DNA from: Pseudomonas sp. ADAK18
GTDB lineage: Bacteria; Pseudomonadota; Gammaproteobacteria; Pseudomonadales; Pseudomonadaceae
Direction of reading: 5' to 3'
Assembly: GCF_012935695.1 (NCBI RefSeq)
Contig: NZ_CP052859.1
Span: 3,389,001-3,453,000 of the forward strand
Length of the DNA stretch: 64,000 bases
Part shown: piece after piece, positions 19,609 to 28,608 of the stretch
Position numbering within the stretch: position 1 is the stretch's first letter
Layout: the number at the start of each line of letters is the position of its first letter
The notes under the pieces: model-generated
What the model was told of the DNA's origin: nothing
The model's database searches: none
What the model saw: only the letters and a program-made list of their open reading frames with translations
Translations under genes and position numbers: made by a program

Positions 19609-20619
19609 TTACACAAGGTCTTTTATCAACAACTGCGCCAGTTGCACGGCGTTGAGCGCGGCACCTTTGCGTACGTTATCTGACGCCAGCCACAGATTTA
19701 GTTCCGCAGGATCATCAACACCTGCACGAACCCGCCCCACATAAACCACGTCCTGGCCGACGGCATCGCCCACGGCGGTAGGGTAATCACCCGCCTCCAC
19801 CAGCTCGACACCTGGAGCCGCCTCCAACGCCTGATTGACCGCCTCCAGATTGACCGCAGCGCCCAGTTGCAACGACACACTCAAGCTATCGCCAAAAAAC
19901 ACCGGGGCTTGAACGCAGGTGACGGAAATTTTCAGTAAAGGCATATCCAGGACCGCGCGCAACTCGTGCACCAGGCGTTTTTCCAGGGCGGTATGCCCCT
20001 GAGCGTCCGGGGTGCCGACCTGAGCCAACAGGTTGAACGCCATCTGCCGATCAAAGAATTTTGGCTCCAGCGGGCGCACATTCAGCAGCTCAGCAGTTTG
20101 CCGGGCCAGCTCGCTCACTGCCTCGCGCCCCTGGGCCGAAACGGCCAGGTTGGCGGTAACGCTGACACGCTGGATATCCAACAAGCCGCGCAACGGTGCC
20201 AGCACCACCGCCAAGGCAGTGGCCGATGGGCTTGGACTGCTCAGTTGAAACGGCTTCTTCAGGGTGCTCAAGACATGAGCATTGGCCTCCGGCACTACCT
20301 GTGGCGCCTGATCGGCCGGCAACGCGCCAGACAGGTCGATCACCCCACAGCCGGCAGCGGTAGCCCGCGGGGCGAAGCTCAAGGTAACGGCCGGGCCGGC
20401 AGCGAAGAACACCAGTTGCACCTTGCTGAAGTCAAACTCGTCGACTTCCCGCACCCGTACATTCTTGCCGCGAAACGGCACTGAATGCCCGGCCGACTCA
20501 CTGCTGGCCAACAAGTGAAGCGTGCCTACCGGGAACTCCAGCTCTTCGAGCACCTGCACCAAGGTTTCGCCCACCGTGCCGGTGGCGCCGATTACGGCAA
20601 TATCAAAGGTCTGGGTCAT
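19609..20619 (-). CDS. Aspartate-semialdehyde dehydrogenase paralogue lacking the catalytic cysteine (Usg-like)
   Basis: 336 residues with the ASADH fold signature GATGTVGETLVQVLEE at the N-terminus. Real ASADH enzymes need the Cys of an N-C-T/S motif; at that place this protein has SSPSPSATA (around S130), so it should not be an active dehydrogenase. The genuine enzyme is encoded nearby (22226-23338, Cys135 intact). Such inactive paralogues next to asd or truA are known in gamma-proteobacteria (Usg). Role unknown. In other pseudomonads it follows asd directly; here an insertion sequence separates the two. Confidence 0.85.
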   Translation of the reverse strand: MTQTFDIAVIGATGTVGETLVQVLEELEFPVGTLHLLASSESAGHSVPFRGKNVRVREVDEFDFSKVQLVFFAAGPAVTLSFAPRATAAGCGVIDLSGALPADQAPQVVPEANAHVLSTLKKPFQLSSPSPSATALAVVLAPLRGLLDIQRVSVTANLAVSAQGREAVSELARQTAELLNVRPLEPKFFDRQMAFNLLAQVGTPDAQGHTALEKRLVHELRAVLDMPLLKISVTCVQAPVFFGDSLSVSLQLGAAVNLEAVNQALEAAPGVELVEAGDYPTAVGDAVGQDVVYVGRVRAGVDDPAELNLWLASDNVRKGAALNAVQLAQLLIKDLV

Positions 20620-20711
20620 GGGGGATACCTCGGGTGATACGGGGGGAGCGGCACTTTACCGGGTGGCTGGAGGTGAGGCAATTGGCCTGGGGTGTCGGGC
20701 GCGGCTGATGA

Positions 20712-20803
20712 CCTCATCGCGGGCAAGCCCGGCTCCCACATTGACCGAGTTGTACTTGAAGAAATGCCATCAACTGTGGGAGCCGGGCTTGCCCGCGATG
20801 AGG
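20712..20803. repeat. REP pair (inverted, BIME-like)
   Basis: CCTCATCGCGGGCAAGCCCG at 20712 onward and its reverse complement ending at 20803 flank a 35-base middle. The core GCGGGCAAGCCCGGCTCCCAC is the usual Pseudomonas REP sequence. The IS110-type element begins about 22 bases to the right. Confidence 0.9.
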
Positions 20804-20948
20804 CCCGAAAGACCAATAAAAATCTATGGTCACCCCCATTTTTGCAATACTGATTAACGGGTGGTGTGGTTGGCTTGCTTAAATCTATCCGGCGTCTGTT
20901 TGGGGCATGCCCCAGCGCCACGATGAGAGTCGCGCCTGACGATCCTTA

Positions 20949-20984
20949 AAAACCCGTCGGCTTCTGAAGCCGATTTTTATGTCA
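20949..20984. terminator. Hairpin with flanking A/T runs inside the IS non-coding end
   Basis: TCGGCTTC and GAAGCCGA (roughly 20960-20976) form a stem with a very short loop, preceded by AAAAA and followed by TTTTT, so it could act as a terminator in both directions. It may also be part of the presumed bridge RNA. Exact role is not decidable from one copy. Confidence 0.55.
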
Positions 20985-21078
20985 GGATCTTCGCCAGGCC
21001 GGTGTGCCGTTCACATCATCTGTTGTTCAGCTATCGCAAAACCTGAAGGTGAATCGTGGTACTGCAACAACCGCGGGG

Positions 21079-22104
21079 TCAGGCGTTCAAGGCGTCTGGC
21101 CCTGCTTCATATTGCGTATGGTGAGCGGCTATCGCCCAAGCGATACGCGCCAGTTTGTTAGCCAGGGCACAGGCCACGACATTCGAATGTCGTCGACTTA
21201 GCAATGAGCGCACCCAATCGGCCAAGGCGCCTTTTTGGTGCTCCAGATTTTGCATATAGACCCTGGAACACTGCACCAACAGTTGTCGCAGGTGCTTGTC
21301 ACCACGCTTGCTGATTCCCAGCAAGTTGGCCTTGCCACCGGTGCTGTACTGTCTGGGCACCAAGCCCACTGAGGCGGCAAAGTCCCGACTGCATCGGTAC
21401 TGCTTGCCGTCGCCCATTTCTACAGCCAGCAGGCTGGCGGTGATCGGGCCGACACATGGAAGACTCAGCAAACGACTGCCCAGATCATCGTCGGCCAGTT
21501 GGCCCGCCAGCTCTTTGTCCAAGACCTTGATTTGCTCATCCAGGTAGGCAAAGTGGTCGTGCAGGCGTTGCAACAATATCGTCAGACGAACGGGTAATTC
21601 ATGCTCGGCCAAGGCGCTCGCCAGACGCTTCATGATGGCCAACCCTTTGGGCAGACTGATCCCAAACTCCAGCAGGAAACCGTGCATCTGATTAGCCGTT
21701 TTGGTGCGGTCATGCACCAGCGATTCGCGCATCCGGTGTAGCACGGACAGGGTTTGCTGGGATTCGGTTTTAGGCGTGACGAAGCGCATAGATGGGCGCG
21801 AAGCGGCTTCGCAGATTGCCTCAGCGTCGACAAAGTCGTTTTTATTGCCCTTGACGAAGGGCTTAACGAACTGCGGAGAAATCAGCTTGGCCGTGTGCCC
21901 CATTGCCGCCAACTGACGAGCAACATAGTGCGACCCCGCACAGGCCTCCATCACCACGATACAGCTCGGCGAGTTGCCGAAAAACTGCATCATTTGCGTC
22001 CGTGAGCATTTTTTGCGAAACACCTCACAGCCCGACTTATCCTGGCCGTGCAGGTGGAAAGTATGTTTGCCGAGATCGATACCGATCAGTGCTGACTCGC
22101 TCAT
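21079..22104 (-). CDS. IS110/IS1111 family transposase (DEDD recombinase)
   Basis: 341 residues from the ATG at 22104. The N-terminal RuvC-like DEDD domain shows the first Asp in GIDLGKH, the Glu in VVMEACAGSHY, and the paired Asp in KNDFVDAEA. The C-terminal Transposase_20 domain has LPCVGPITASLLA and GLVPRQYSTGGK followed by ISKRGDKHLRQLL, which includes the conserved serine region. The reading frame is uninterrupted, so the element may be active. Sixteen upstream codons are open but precede the family start. Confidence 0.93.
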   Translation of the reverse strand: MSESALIGIDLGKHTFHLHGQDKSGCEVFRKKCSRTQMMQFFGNSPSCIVVMEACAGSHYVARQLAAMGHTAKLISPQFVKPFVKGNKNDFVDAEAICEAASRPSMRFVTPKTESQQTLSVLHRMRESLVHDRTKTANQMHGFLLEFGISLPKGLAIMKRLASALAEHELPVRLTILLQRLHDHFAYLDEQIKVLDKELAGQLADDDLGSRLLSLPCVGPITASLLAVEMGDGKQYRCSRDFAASVGLVPRQYSTGGKANLLGISKRGDKHLRQLLVQCSRVYMQNLEHQKGALADWVRSLLSRRHSNVVACALANKLARIAWAIAAHHTQYEAGPDALNA

Positions 22105-22225
22105 GATGATGGCCTCCGAAAACAAAACACCCCGTGAAAGCGTAGCCCTCACAGGGTGTTGGGGGTGACCATCTCATTAACCCGCGCCTGTCACCAGAAC
22201 GCGGGTTTCTCATTACAAGCAGCGA

Positions 22226-23338
22226 TTAACGCTCCAGCAAAATCCGCAGCATGCGGCGCAACGGCTCAGCCGCACCCCACAACAACTGATCGCCAACCGT
22301 GAACGCGCCCAGGTACTGGGTACCCATGTTCAGCTTGCGCAGACGGCCAACGGGCACATTCAGGGTGCCGGTGACCTTGGTCGGGCTCAGCTCCTGCATG
22401 CTGATGTCGCGGTTGTTCGGCACCAGCTTGACCCATGGGTTGTGCTGGCTGATCAGCCCTTCGATATCGGCAATCGGCACGTCTTTGTTGAGCTTGATGG
22501 TCAGCGCCTGGCTGTGGCAACGCATGGCGCCGATGCGCACGCAGATGCCGTCCACCGGGATCGGGCTCTTGAAGCGACCGAGGATCTTGTTGGTCTCGGC
22601 CTGGGCCTTCCACTCTTCACGGCTCTGGCCGTTCGGCAGCTCTTTGTCGATCCATGGGATCAGGCTACCGGCCAATGGCACACCGAAGTTCTCGGTCGGG
22701 TAGGCCTCGCTGCGCATGGCTTCGGCAACCCGGCGGTCGATGTCGAGGATCGCGCTGGCCGGGTCGGCCAGTTGATCGGCGACAGCGGCGTGGGTGGCGC
22801 CCATCTGCTTGATCAGTTCACGCATGTTCTGCGCGCCGGCACCGGAGGCCGCCTGATACGTCATGGCGCTCATCCACTCCACCAAGCCCGCTTCGAACAG
22901 ACCACCCAGGCCCATCAGCATCAGGCTGACGGTGCAGTTGCCACCGATGTAGTTCTTGGTCCCGGCGTCGAGCTGCTGGTCGATGACCTTGCGGTTCACC
23001 GGGTCGAGGACGATGACCGCGTCATCCTGCATGCGCAGGCTGGAAGCGGCATCGATCCAGTAACCCTGCCAACCGGCTTCGCGCAGCTTGGGGAAGACTT
23101 CGCTGGTGTAGTCGCCACCCTGGCAGGTCAGGATCACGTCGAGGGTTTTCAGTTCTTCAATGCTGTAGGCGTCTTTGAGCGGAGCAATATCCTTGCCCAC
23201 AGACGGCCCTTGGCCACCCACATTCGAAGTGGTGAAAAACACCGGCTCAATAAGATCGAAATCCTGCTCTTCCAGCATCCGCTGCATGAGCACGGAACCG
23301 ACCATACCGCGCCAACCGATCAGACCTACACGTTTCAT
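22226..23338 (-). CDS. asd: Aspartate-semialdehyde dehydrogenase
   Basis: Reduces aspartyl phosphate to aspartate semialdehyde for lysine, threonine, methionine and diaminopimelate synthesis; normally essential. 370 residues, N-terminal [17 protein letters not shown] for NADP binding, catalytic Cys135 in [10 protein letters not shown] hairpin (AACCCGCG/CGCGGGTT, about 22177-22206) lies just after the stop and may act as terminator. Confidence 0.97.
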   Translation of the reverse strand: MKRVGLIGWRGMVGSVLMQRMLEEQDFDLIEPVFFTTSNVGGQGPSVGKDIAPLKDAYSIEELKTLDVILTCQGGDYTSEVFPKLREAGWQGYWIDAASSLRMQDDAVIVLDPVNRKVIDQQLDAGTKNYIGGNCTVSLMLMGLGGLFEAGLVEWMSAMTYQAASGAGAQNMRELIKQMGATHAAVADQLADPASAILDIDRRVAEAMRSEAYPTENFGVPLAGSLIPWIDKELPNGQSREEWKAQAETNKILGRFKSPIPVDGICVRIGAMRCHSQALTIKLNKDVPIADIEGLISQHNPWVKLVPNNRDISMQELSPTKVTGTLNVPVGRLRKLNMGTQYLGAFTVGDQLLWGAAEPLRRMLRILLER

Positions 23339-23402
23339 CGCAACTACACCTTGTTAAAAAGTGGGCCGCCTTGCAGCAACAACTGCAAGCGGGCCCGAGA
23401 GA

Positions 23403-24485
23403 TTACAGATTCCGCAACGCGGCGACTACTGCGTCGCCCATTTCTTGCGTGCCAACCTTGGTGCAACCCTGCGACCAGATGTCGCCGGTGCGCAGGCCCT
23501 GGTCGAGGACCCGGCTCACCGCCTTCTCGATCGCGTCCGCCGCGTCGGTCAGGTTGAAGCTGTAACGCAACATCATCGACACCGACAAAATGGTCGCCAG
23601 CGGGTTGGCAATGCCCTGCCCCGCGATGTCCGGCGCCGAACCGTGGCATGGCTCGTACATGCCTTTGTTGTTGGCATCCAGGGACGCCGACGGCAGCATG
23701 CCGATGGAGCCGGTGAGCATCGACGCCTGGTCGGACAGGATGTCGCCGAACAGGTTGTCAGTGACGATCACGTCGAACTGCTTCGGTGCACGCACCAGTT
23801 GCATGGCAGCGTTGTCGACGTACATGTGGCTCAGCTCGACGTCCGGGTAGTCCTGGGCCACTTGTTCGACGATTTCACGCCACAATTGGCTGGAAGCCAG
23901 CACGTTGGCCTTGTCTACCGAGCAGACCTTCTTGCCACGCACACGGGCCATGTCAAAACCGACACGGGCGATACGGCGGATTTCGCTCTCGCTGTACGGC
24001 AGAGTGTCGTAGGCCTGACGCTCACCATTCTCCAACTCGCGCACGCCACGTGGCGAGCCGAAGTAGATACCGCCGGTCAGTTCACGGACGATCAGGATGT
24101 CCAGGCCCGCCACGATTTCCGGCTTGAGGCTGGAAGCATCGGCCAGTTGCGGGTACAAGATCGCCGGGCGCAGGTTGCCGAACAGGCCCAGTTGCGCACG
24201 AATTTTCAGCAGGCCGCGCTCAGGGCGGATGTCACGTTCGATCTTGTCCCACTTCGGGCCACCTACGGCGCCCAGCAGCACGGCGTCGGCAGCGCGGGCG
24301 CGGTCCAGGGTTTCGTCAGCCAGGGGCACGCCGTGCTTATCGATGGCGGCACCACCGATCACGTCGTGGCTCAATTCGAAGCCCAGGCTGTACTTGTCGT
24401 TGGCCAACTCCAGGACCTTGACCGCTTCGGCCATGATTTCCGGACCAATGCCGTCGCCTGGAAGAATCAGAATCTGCTTGCTCAT
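23403..24485 (-). CDS. leuB: 3-isopropylmalate dehydrogenase
   Basis: Third step of leucine synthesis, oxidative decarboxylation of 3-isopropylmalate with NAD. 360 residues beginning [17 protein letters not shown], with the metal-binding region [15 protein letters not shown] and the NAD region [15 protein letters not shown]. Part of the leuC-leuD-methyltransferase-leuB block. Confidence 0.97.
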   Translation of the reverse strand: MSKQILILPGDGIGPEIMAEAVKVLELANDKYSLGFELSHDVIGGAAIDKHGVPLADETLDRARAADAVLLGAVGGPKWDKIERDIRPERGLLKIRAQLGLFGNLRPAILYPQLADASSLKPEIVAGLDILIVRELTGGIYFGSPRGVRELENGERQAYDTLPYSESEIRRIARVGFDMARVRGKKVCSVDKANVLASSQLWREIVEQVAQDYPDVELSHMYVDNAAMQLVRAPKQFDVIVTDNLFGDILSDQASMLTGSIGMLPSASLDANNKGMYEPCHGSAPDIAGQGIANPLATILSVSMMLRYSFNLTDAADAIEKAVSRVLDQGLRTGDIWSQGCTKVGTQEMGDAVVAALRNL

Positions 24486-24537
24486 GCTTTCCTCATTTCA
24501 TCGGGCGACCCGCCCGCAGGCAGGTCGGGAAAAATTA

Positions 24538-25302
24538 TTAGCGCTCGGCCCACACCACCAGCACGTCGGTGCTGAAGGTGCCGTCGGCTTGAATCTCGAA
24601 ATAATCGCGGACTTCCTGCCCCATCGCCTGCTGCAACTCCAGGATCGCCGCGCGTAATACTTGCGGGGTGCGCATGCGCTCAACCCACGAGGTGTATTCC
24701 AGGCGCAGACGCTGGCGGCTGCTGTTGCGCACATGCAGACCGGCTTCGCTGATCTGGCGCATCCACTCGCCGGCGGAATAATCACGCACATGGCTGGTGT
24801 CGCGCAGCACTTCGACGGTTTGCAGGTAAGTGTCCAACAGCGGGCTGCCGGGTGACAAGACGTCCACAAAAGCCGCCACACCACCGGGCTTGAGCACTCG
24901 GCGCACTTCCCGCAGCGCCAGGCCGAGGTCACTCCAGTGGTGGGCCGAATAACGACTGAACACGAAGTCGAACTCGCCATCGGCGAACGGCAGGCGCTCG
25001 GCGGCGCCCAGCACCGTGCTGACGTTGTTCAGGCCACGATCTACTGCGGCGGCGGCCACGACATCCAGCATCTGCTGCGACAGGTCGTAGGCCACCACTT
25101 CTTTCACCAGCGGCGCGACGTGGAAACTGACATGACCGGCACCGCACCCCAAATCCAGCAGTCGTGCAGCGCCCTGCCCGGCCAGTTCGGCCTGTAGCAG
25201 CGCAAATTCGGTGCCTTGAGCGTGGACAGCGCTGCTCAGGTAGGCCGAGGCCTGTTCGCCGAATTGTTTTTGCACAACTTGGGTGTGGGCGGTGCTGGTC
25301 AT
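24538..25302 (-). CDS. Class I SAM-dependent methyltransferase
   Basis: 254 residues from the ATG at 25302 (MTSTAHTQVVQKQFGEQA). The SAM-binding motif I is LLDLGCGAGHVSFHV, and the later motifs AERLPFADGEFDFVFSRYSAHHW and VLKPGG are typical of Methyltransf_11 proteins. The same kind of gene sits between leuD and leuB in other pseudomonads, but its substrate is unknown and no leucine pathway step needs it. Codons upstream of 25302 run into the REP element and are excluded. Confidence 0.88.
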   Translation of the reverse strand: MTSTAHTQVVQKQFGEQASAYLSSAVHAQGTEFALLQAELAGQGAARLLDLGCGAGHVSFHVAPLVKEVVAYDLSQQMLDVVAAAAVDRGLNNVSTVLGAAERLPFADGEFDFVFSRYSAHHWSDLGLALREVRRVLKPGGVAAFVDVLSPGSPLLDTYLQTVEVLRDTSHVRDYSAGEWMRQISEAGLHVRNSSRQRLRLEYTSWVERMRTPQVLRAAILELQQAMGQEVRDYFEIQADGTFSTDVLVVWAER

Positions 25303-25338
25303 AAGTGTTCCCTCAATGGGCCTTGTGGTGTTTGTTCT

Positions 25339-25414
25339 GGCCTCATCGCGGGCAAGCCCGGCTCCCACAGGGGAACGCATTCCAAATGTGGGAGCTGGCT
25401 TGCCTGCGATGACG
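25339..25414. repeat. REP pair between leuD and the methyltransferase gene
   Basis: Two inverted REP copies: GCGGGCAAGCCCGGCTCCCAC (25349-25369) and a slightly diverged copy GTGGGAGCTGGCTTGCCTGC (25388 onward). They form a BIME-like hairpin pair inside the leu operon. Confidence 0.85.
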
Positions 25415-25434
25415 GCGGTCCGGTCTACATCAAA

Positions 25435-26079
25435 TCAAGCATCGCGAAACAACCACGGCTGGCTCGCCCGGTGCTTGGTTTCAAACGCGGCAATCGCGTC
25501 GCCGTCCTGCAAGGTCAGGCCGATATCGTCCAGGCCGTTGATCAGGCAATGTTTGCGGAACGCATCCACTTCAAAGTGATACACCTTGCCATCCGGCCGG
25601 GTCACGGTCTGCGCGGCGAGGTCGACGGTCAGCTCGTAGCCCGGGTTGGCTTCTACTTGCTGGAACAGTTCATCGACTTCGGCATCGCTCAAGATGATCG
25701 GCAGCAAGCCGTTCTTGAAGCTGTTGTTGAAGAAGATATCCGCGTAGCTCGGCGCGATGATGCTGCGAAAGCCATATTCTTCCAGGGCCCACGGCGCGTG
25801 CTCACGGCTGGAGCCGCAGCCGAAGTTTTCCCGGGCCAGCAACACGCTGGCGCCTTGGTAACGTTCTGCGTTGAGCACGAAATCCTTGTTCAGCGGGCGC
25901 TTGGAGTTGTCCTGGTAGGCATAGCCCACGTCCAGGTAGCGCCACTCGTCGAACAGGTTCGGGCCAAAGCCGGTGCGCTTGATCGACTTGAGGAACTGCT
26001 TGGGAATGATCTGATCGGTGTCGACGTTGGCACGGTCCAACGGCGCGACCAAACCGGTGTGTTGGGTAAAAGCTCTCAT
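25435..26079 (-). CDS. leuD: 3-isopropylmalate dehydratase small subunit
   Basis: Swivel domain subunit of isopropylmalate isomerase. 214 residues, start [22 protein letters not shown]..., with the conserved [16 protein letters not shown] loop. Starts 10 bases after leuC ends. Confidence 0.97.
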   Translation of the reverse strand: MRAFTQHTGLVAPLDRANVDTDQIIPKQFLKSIKRTGFGPNLFDEWRYLDVGYAYQDNSKRPLNKDFVLNAERYQGASVLLARENFGCGSSREHAPWALEEYGFRSIIAPSYADIFFNNSFKNGLLPIILSDAEVDELFQQVEANPGYELTVDLAAQTVTRPDGKVYHFEVDAFRKHCLINGLDDIGLTLQDGDAIAAFETKHRASQPWLFRDA

Positions 26080-26089
26080 CGGGTATTCC

Positions 26090-27508
26090 TCAGATCAATT
26101 CGCGAACGTCGATGAAACGACCGTTGACGGCTGCCGCTGCGGCCATGGCCGGGCTCACCAGGTGAGTACGGCCACCGGCGCCCTGACGCCCTTCGAAGTT
26201 ACGGTTGGAGGTAGACGCGCAGTGCTCGCCCGACTCCAAACGGTCCGGGTTCATCGCCAGGCACATGGAGCAGCCAGGCTCACGCCATTCAAAACCGGCC
26301 TCGAGGAAGATCTTGTCCAGGCCTTCGGCCTCGGCTTGGGCTTTGACCAGGCCCGAACCTGGCACCACGATCGCTTGCTTGATGGTCGACGCCACCTTGC
26401 GGCCCTTGGCGATCACCGCCGCAGCGCGCAGGTCTTCGATCCGCGAGTTGGTGCAGGAGCCGATGAATACGCGATCCAACTGAATGTCGGTGATCGCCTG
26501 GTTGGCTTTCAAACCCATGTACTTCAAGGCGCGCTCGATGGAACCGCGCTTGACCAGGTCGGTTTCCTTGGCCGGGTCCGGCACGTTCTGATCAACGGCG
26601 AGGACCATTTCCGGCGACGTGCCCCAACTGACCTGTGGCTTGATCTGGGTGGCGTCGAGCTTGACCACGGTGTCGAACACCGCGTTGGCATCGGACACCA
26701 GGTCTTTCCAAGCTTCGACCGCAGCGTCCCAATCGGCACCGGTTGGCGCGAACGGGCGGCCCTTGACGTAGGCAATGGTCTTTTCGTCCGCGGCTACCAT
26801 GCCCACACGGGCACCAGCTTCGATGGACATGTTGCAGATGGTCATGCGGCCTTCGATGGACAGATCACGAATCGCGCTGCCGGCGAATTCGATGGCGTGG
26901 CCGTTACCGCCGGCGGTGCCGATCTTGCCGATCACGGCGAGGACGATGTCCTTGGCTGTCACACCGAAAGGCAACTCGCCTTCGACCGACACCAACATAT
27001 TCTTCATTTTCTTGGCCACCAGGCACTGGGTGGCGAACACATGCTCCACCTCAGAAGTACCAATGCCGTGAGCCAGGGCGCCGAAAGCTCCGTGGGTCGA
27101 GGTGTGGGAGTCGCCGCAAACCACGGTCATGCCGGGCAAGGTCGCACCCTGCTCCGGGCCGATCACGTGGACGATGCCCTGACGCACGTCGTTCATCTTG
27201 AATTCGGTGATGCCATATTCGTCGCAGTAGTCGTCGAGGGTCTGCACCTGAAGGCGCGATACCGTGTCGACAATGGCCTCGATGCCACCCTTGCGCTCAG
27301 GGGTGGTCGGCACGTTGTGGTCGGGCGTGGCAATGATCGAGTCGACGCGCCAAGGCTTGCGCCCGGCCAGTCGCAGGCCTTCGAACGCTTGGGGCGAGGT
27401 CACTTCATGGATGATGTGACGGTCGATATAGATCAGCGACGACCCATCATCGCGCCGTTTCACTTCATGGGAATCCCAAAGCTTGTCGTAGAGCGTTTTG
27501 CCGGCCAT
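26090..27508 (-). CDS. leuC: 3-isopropylmalate dehydratase large subunit
   Basis: Aconitase-family subunit with the 4Fe-4S cysteines in GSCTNSR and in GCSMC. 472 residues from the ATG at 27508. With LeuD it converts 2-isopropylmalate to 3-isopropylmalate. First gene of the leu block, divergent from a LysR-type regulator 147 bases away, which is the likely place of its promoter and control. Confidence 0.97.
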   Translation of the reverse strand: MAGKTLYDKLWDSHEVKRRDDGSSLIYIDRHIIHEVTSPQAFEGLRLAGRKPWRVDSIIATPDHNVPTTPERKGGIEAIVDTVSRLQVQTLDDYCDEYGITEFKMNDVRQGIVHVIGPEQGATLPGMTVVCGDSHTSTHGAFGALAHGIGTSEVEHVFATQCLVAKKMKNMLVSVEGELPFGVTAKDIVLAVIGKIGTAGGNGHAIEFAGSAIRDLSIEGRMTICNMSIEAGARVGMVAADEKTIAYVKGRPFAPTGADWDAAVEAWKDLVSDANAVFDTVVKLDATQIKPQVSWGTSPEMVLAVDQNVPDPAKETDLVKRGSIERALKYMGLKANQAITDIQLDRVFIGSCTNSRIEDLRAAAVIAKGRKVASTIKQAIVVPGSGLVKAQAEAEGLDKIFLEAGFEWREPGCSMCLAMNPDRLESGEHCASTSNRNFEGRQGAGGRTHLVSPAMAAAAAVNGRFIDVRELI

Positions 27509-27654
27509 CAGTCGGTCCTCATCAGCGTCTTTCTATGCCCTGGGCCTTGAACGATTCAATAACCCCTTGGCTTGTGAGGCTGATGCTATGGGGTTACATT
27601 AAATAACTCAAATTCATATTTTTCATGCTTTGGATAACTTAACGGAATACCACC

Positions 27655-28545
27655 ATGGACCTGGCCAATCTCAACGCCTTTATTGCCATCGCCGAGACCG
27701 GGAGCTTCTCCGGGGCTGGCGAACGGCTACACCTGACGCAACCCGCCATCAGCAAGCGCATTGCCGGGCTGGAGCAACAATTGAAGGTGCGGCTGTTCGA
27801 CCGCCTGGGCCGTGAAGTGGGCCTGACCGAAGCTGGACGTGCCCTGCTGCCACGGGCCTATCAGATTCTCAACGTACTGGACGACACCCGCCGTGCCTTG
27901 ACCAACCTCACGGGCGAAGTCAGCGGGCGCCTGACACTGGCCACCAGCCATCACATCGGCCTGCACCGCCTGCCGCCGGTGCTGCGCACCTTCACGCGGG
28001 AGTACCCGAACGTCGCCCTGGACATTCAGTTTCTCGATTCAGAAGTGGCCTACGAAGAAATCCTCCATGGCCGCGCCGAAGTAGCGGTCATTACCCTGGC
28101 GCCGGAGCCCCACACGCTCGTTCGAGCAACGCCTGTGTGGGACGACCCGCTGGATTTCGTGGTGGCGCCGGAACATAGCCTGATCAACAACGGCACGGTC
28201 AACCTGGCCGATATCGCCCAGCATCCGGCGGTGTTTCCAGGTGGCAACACCTTTACCCACCATATTGTGCAGCGCCTGTTCGAGGCCCAAGGCCTGACGC
28301 CCAATATCGCCATGAGTACCAACTACCTGGAAACCATCAAGATGATGGTCTCCATCGGCCTGGCCTGGAGCGTGCTGCCGCGCACCATGCTCGACGATCA
28401 AGTGGCACGCATTGCTTTACCGGGCATACAGCTCAGTCGCCAGCTAGGCTATATCGTGCACACCGAACGGACGCTGTCGAACGCTGCGCGGGCTTTCATG
28501 AGCCTATTGGATGCACAGGTCGATCCGGCAGGGGTGCCGGCCTGA
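27655..28545 (+). CDS. LysR family transcriptional regulator, divergent from leuC
   Basis: 296 residues: an N-terminal winged helix-turn-helix (residues 1-60, AETGSFSGAGERLHLTQPAISKRIAGLE) and a C-terminal PBP-like effector domain. LysR regulators usually act on the divergent neighbour, so control of leuCD-leuB is the simplest guess. The effector could be a leucine pathway intermediate; neither is shown by the sequence. The intergenic bases 27590-27650 are AT-rich with partly palindromic stretches, but I cannot name a definite T-N11-A box. Confidence 0.9.
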   Translation: MDLANLNAFIAIAETGSFSGAGERLHLTQPAISKRIAGLEQQLKVRLFDRLGREVGLTEAGRALLPRAYQILNVLDDTRRALTNLTGEVSGRLTLATSHHIGLHRLPPVLRTFTREYPNVALDIQFLDSEVAYEEILHGRAEVAVITLAPEPHTLVRATPVWDDPLDFVVAPEHSLINNGTVNLADIAQHPAVFPGGNTFTHHIVQRLFEAQGLTPNIAMSTNYLETIKMMVSIGLAWSVLPRTMLDDQVARIALPGIQLSRQLGYIVHTERTLSNAARAFMSLLDAQVDPAGVPA

Positions 28546-28608
28546 AGCCGTGCGGCCACAAAGCCTGAAAACCGCGCCGAACGCCCATTGAGCCAAGGCC
28601 CTTTGACA

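Larger units (their letters stand above)
20826..22172 (-). mobile_element. IS110 family element, IS1111-like group, with 13-bp inverted repeats
   Basis: ATGGTCACCCCCA at 20826-20838 and its perfect reverse complement at 22160-22172 enclose the transposase gene. The IS1111 group of IS110 elements has such subterminal inverted repeats; the true ends probably lie a few bases outside them. The non-coding part downstream of the transposase is long (about 240 bases, 20839-21078) and the upstream part short (about 55 bases), which is the layout expected when the bridge RNA is encoded on the downstream side. The element splits the usual asd/asd-paralogue pair. No target duplication is visible, as expected for this family. 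Confidence 0.8.
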
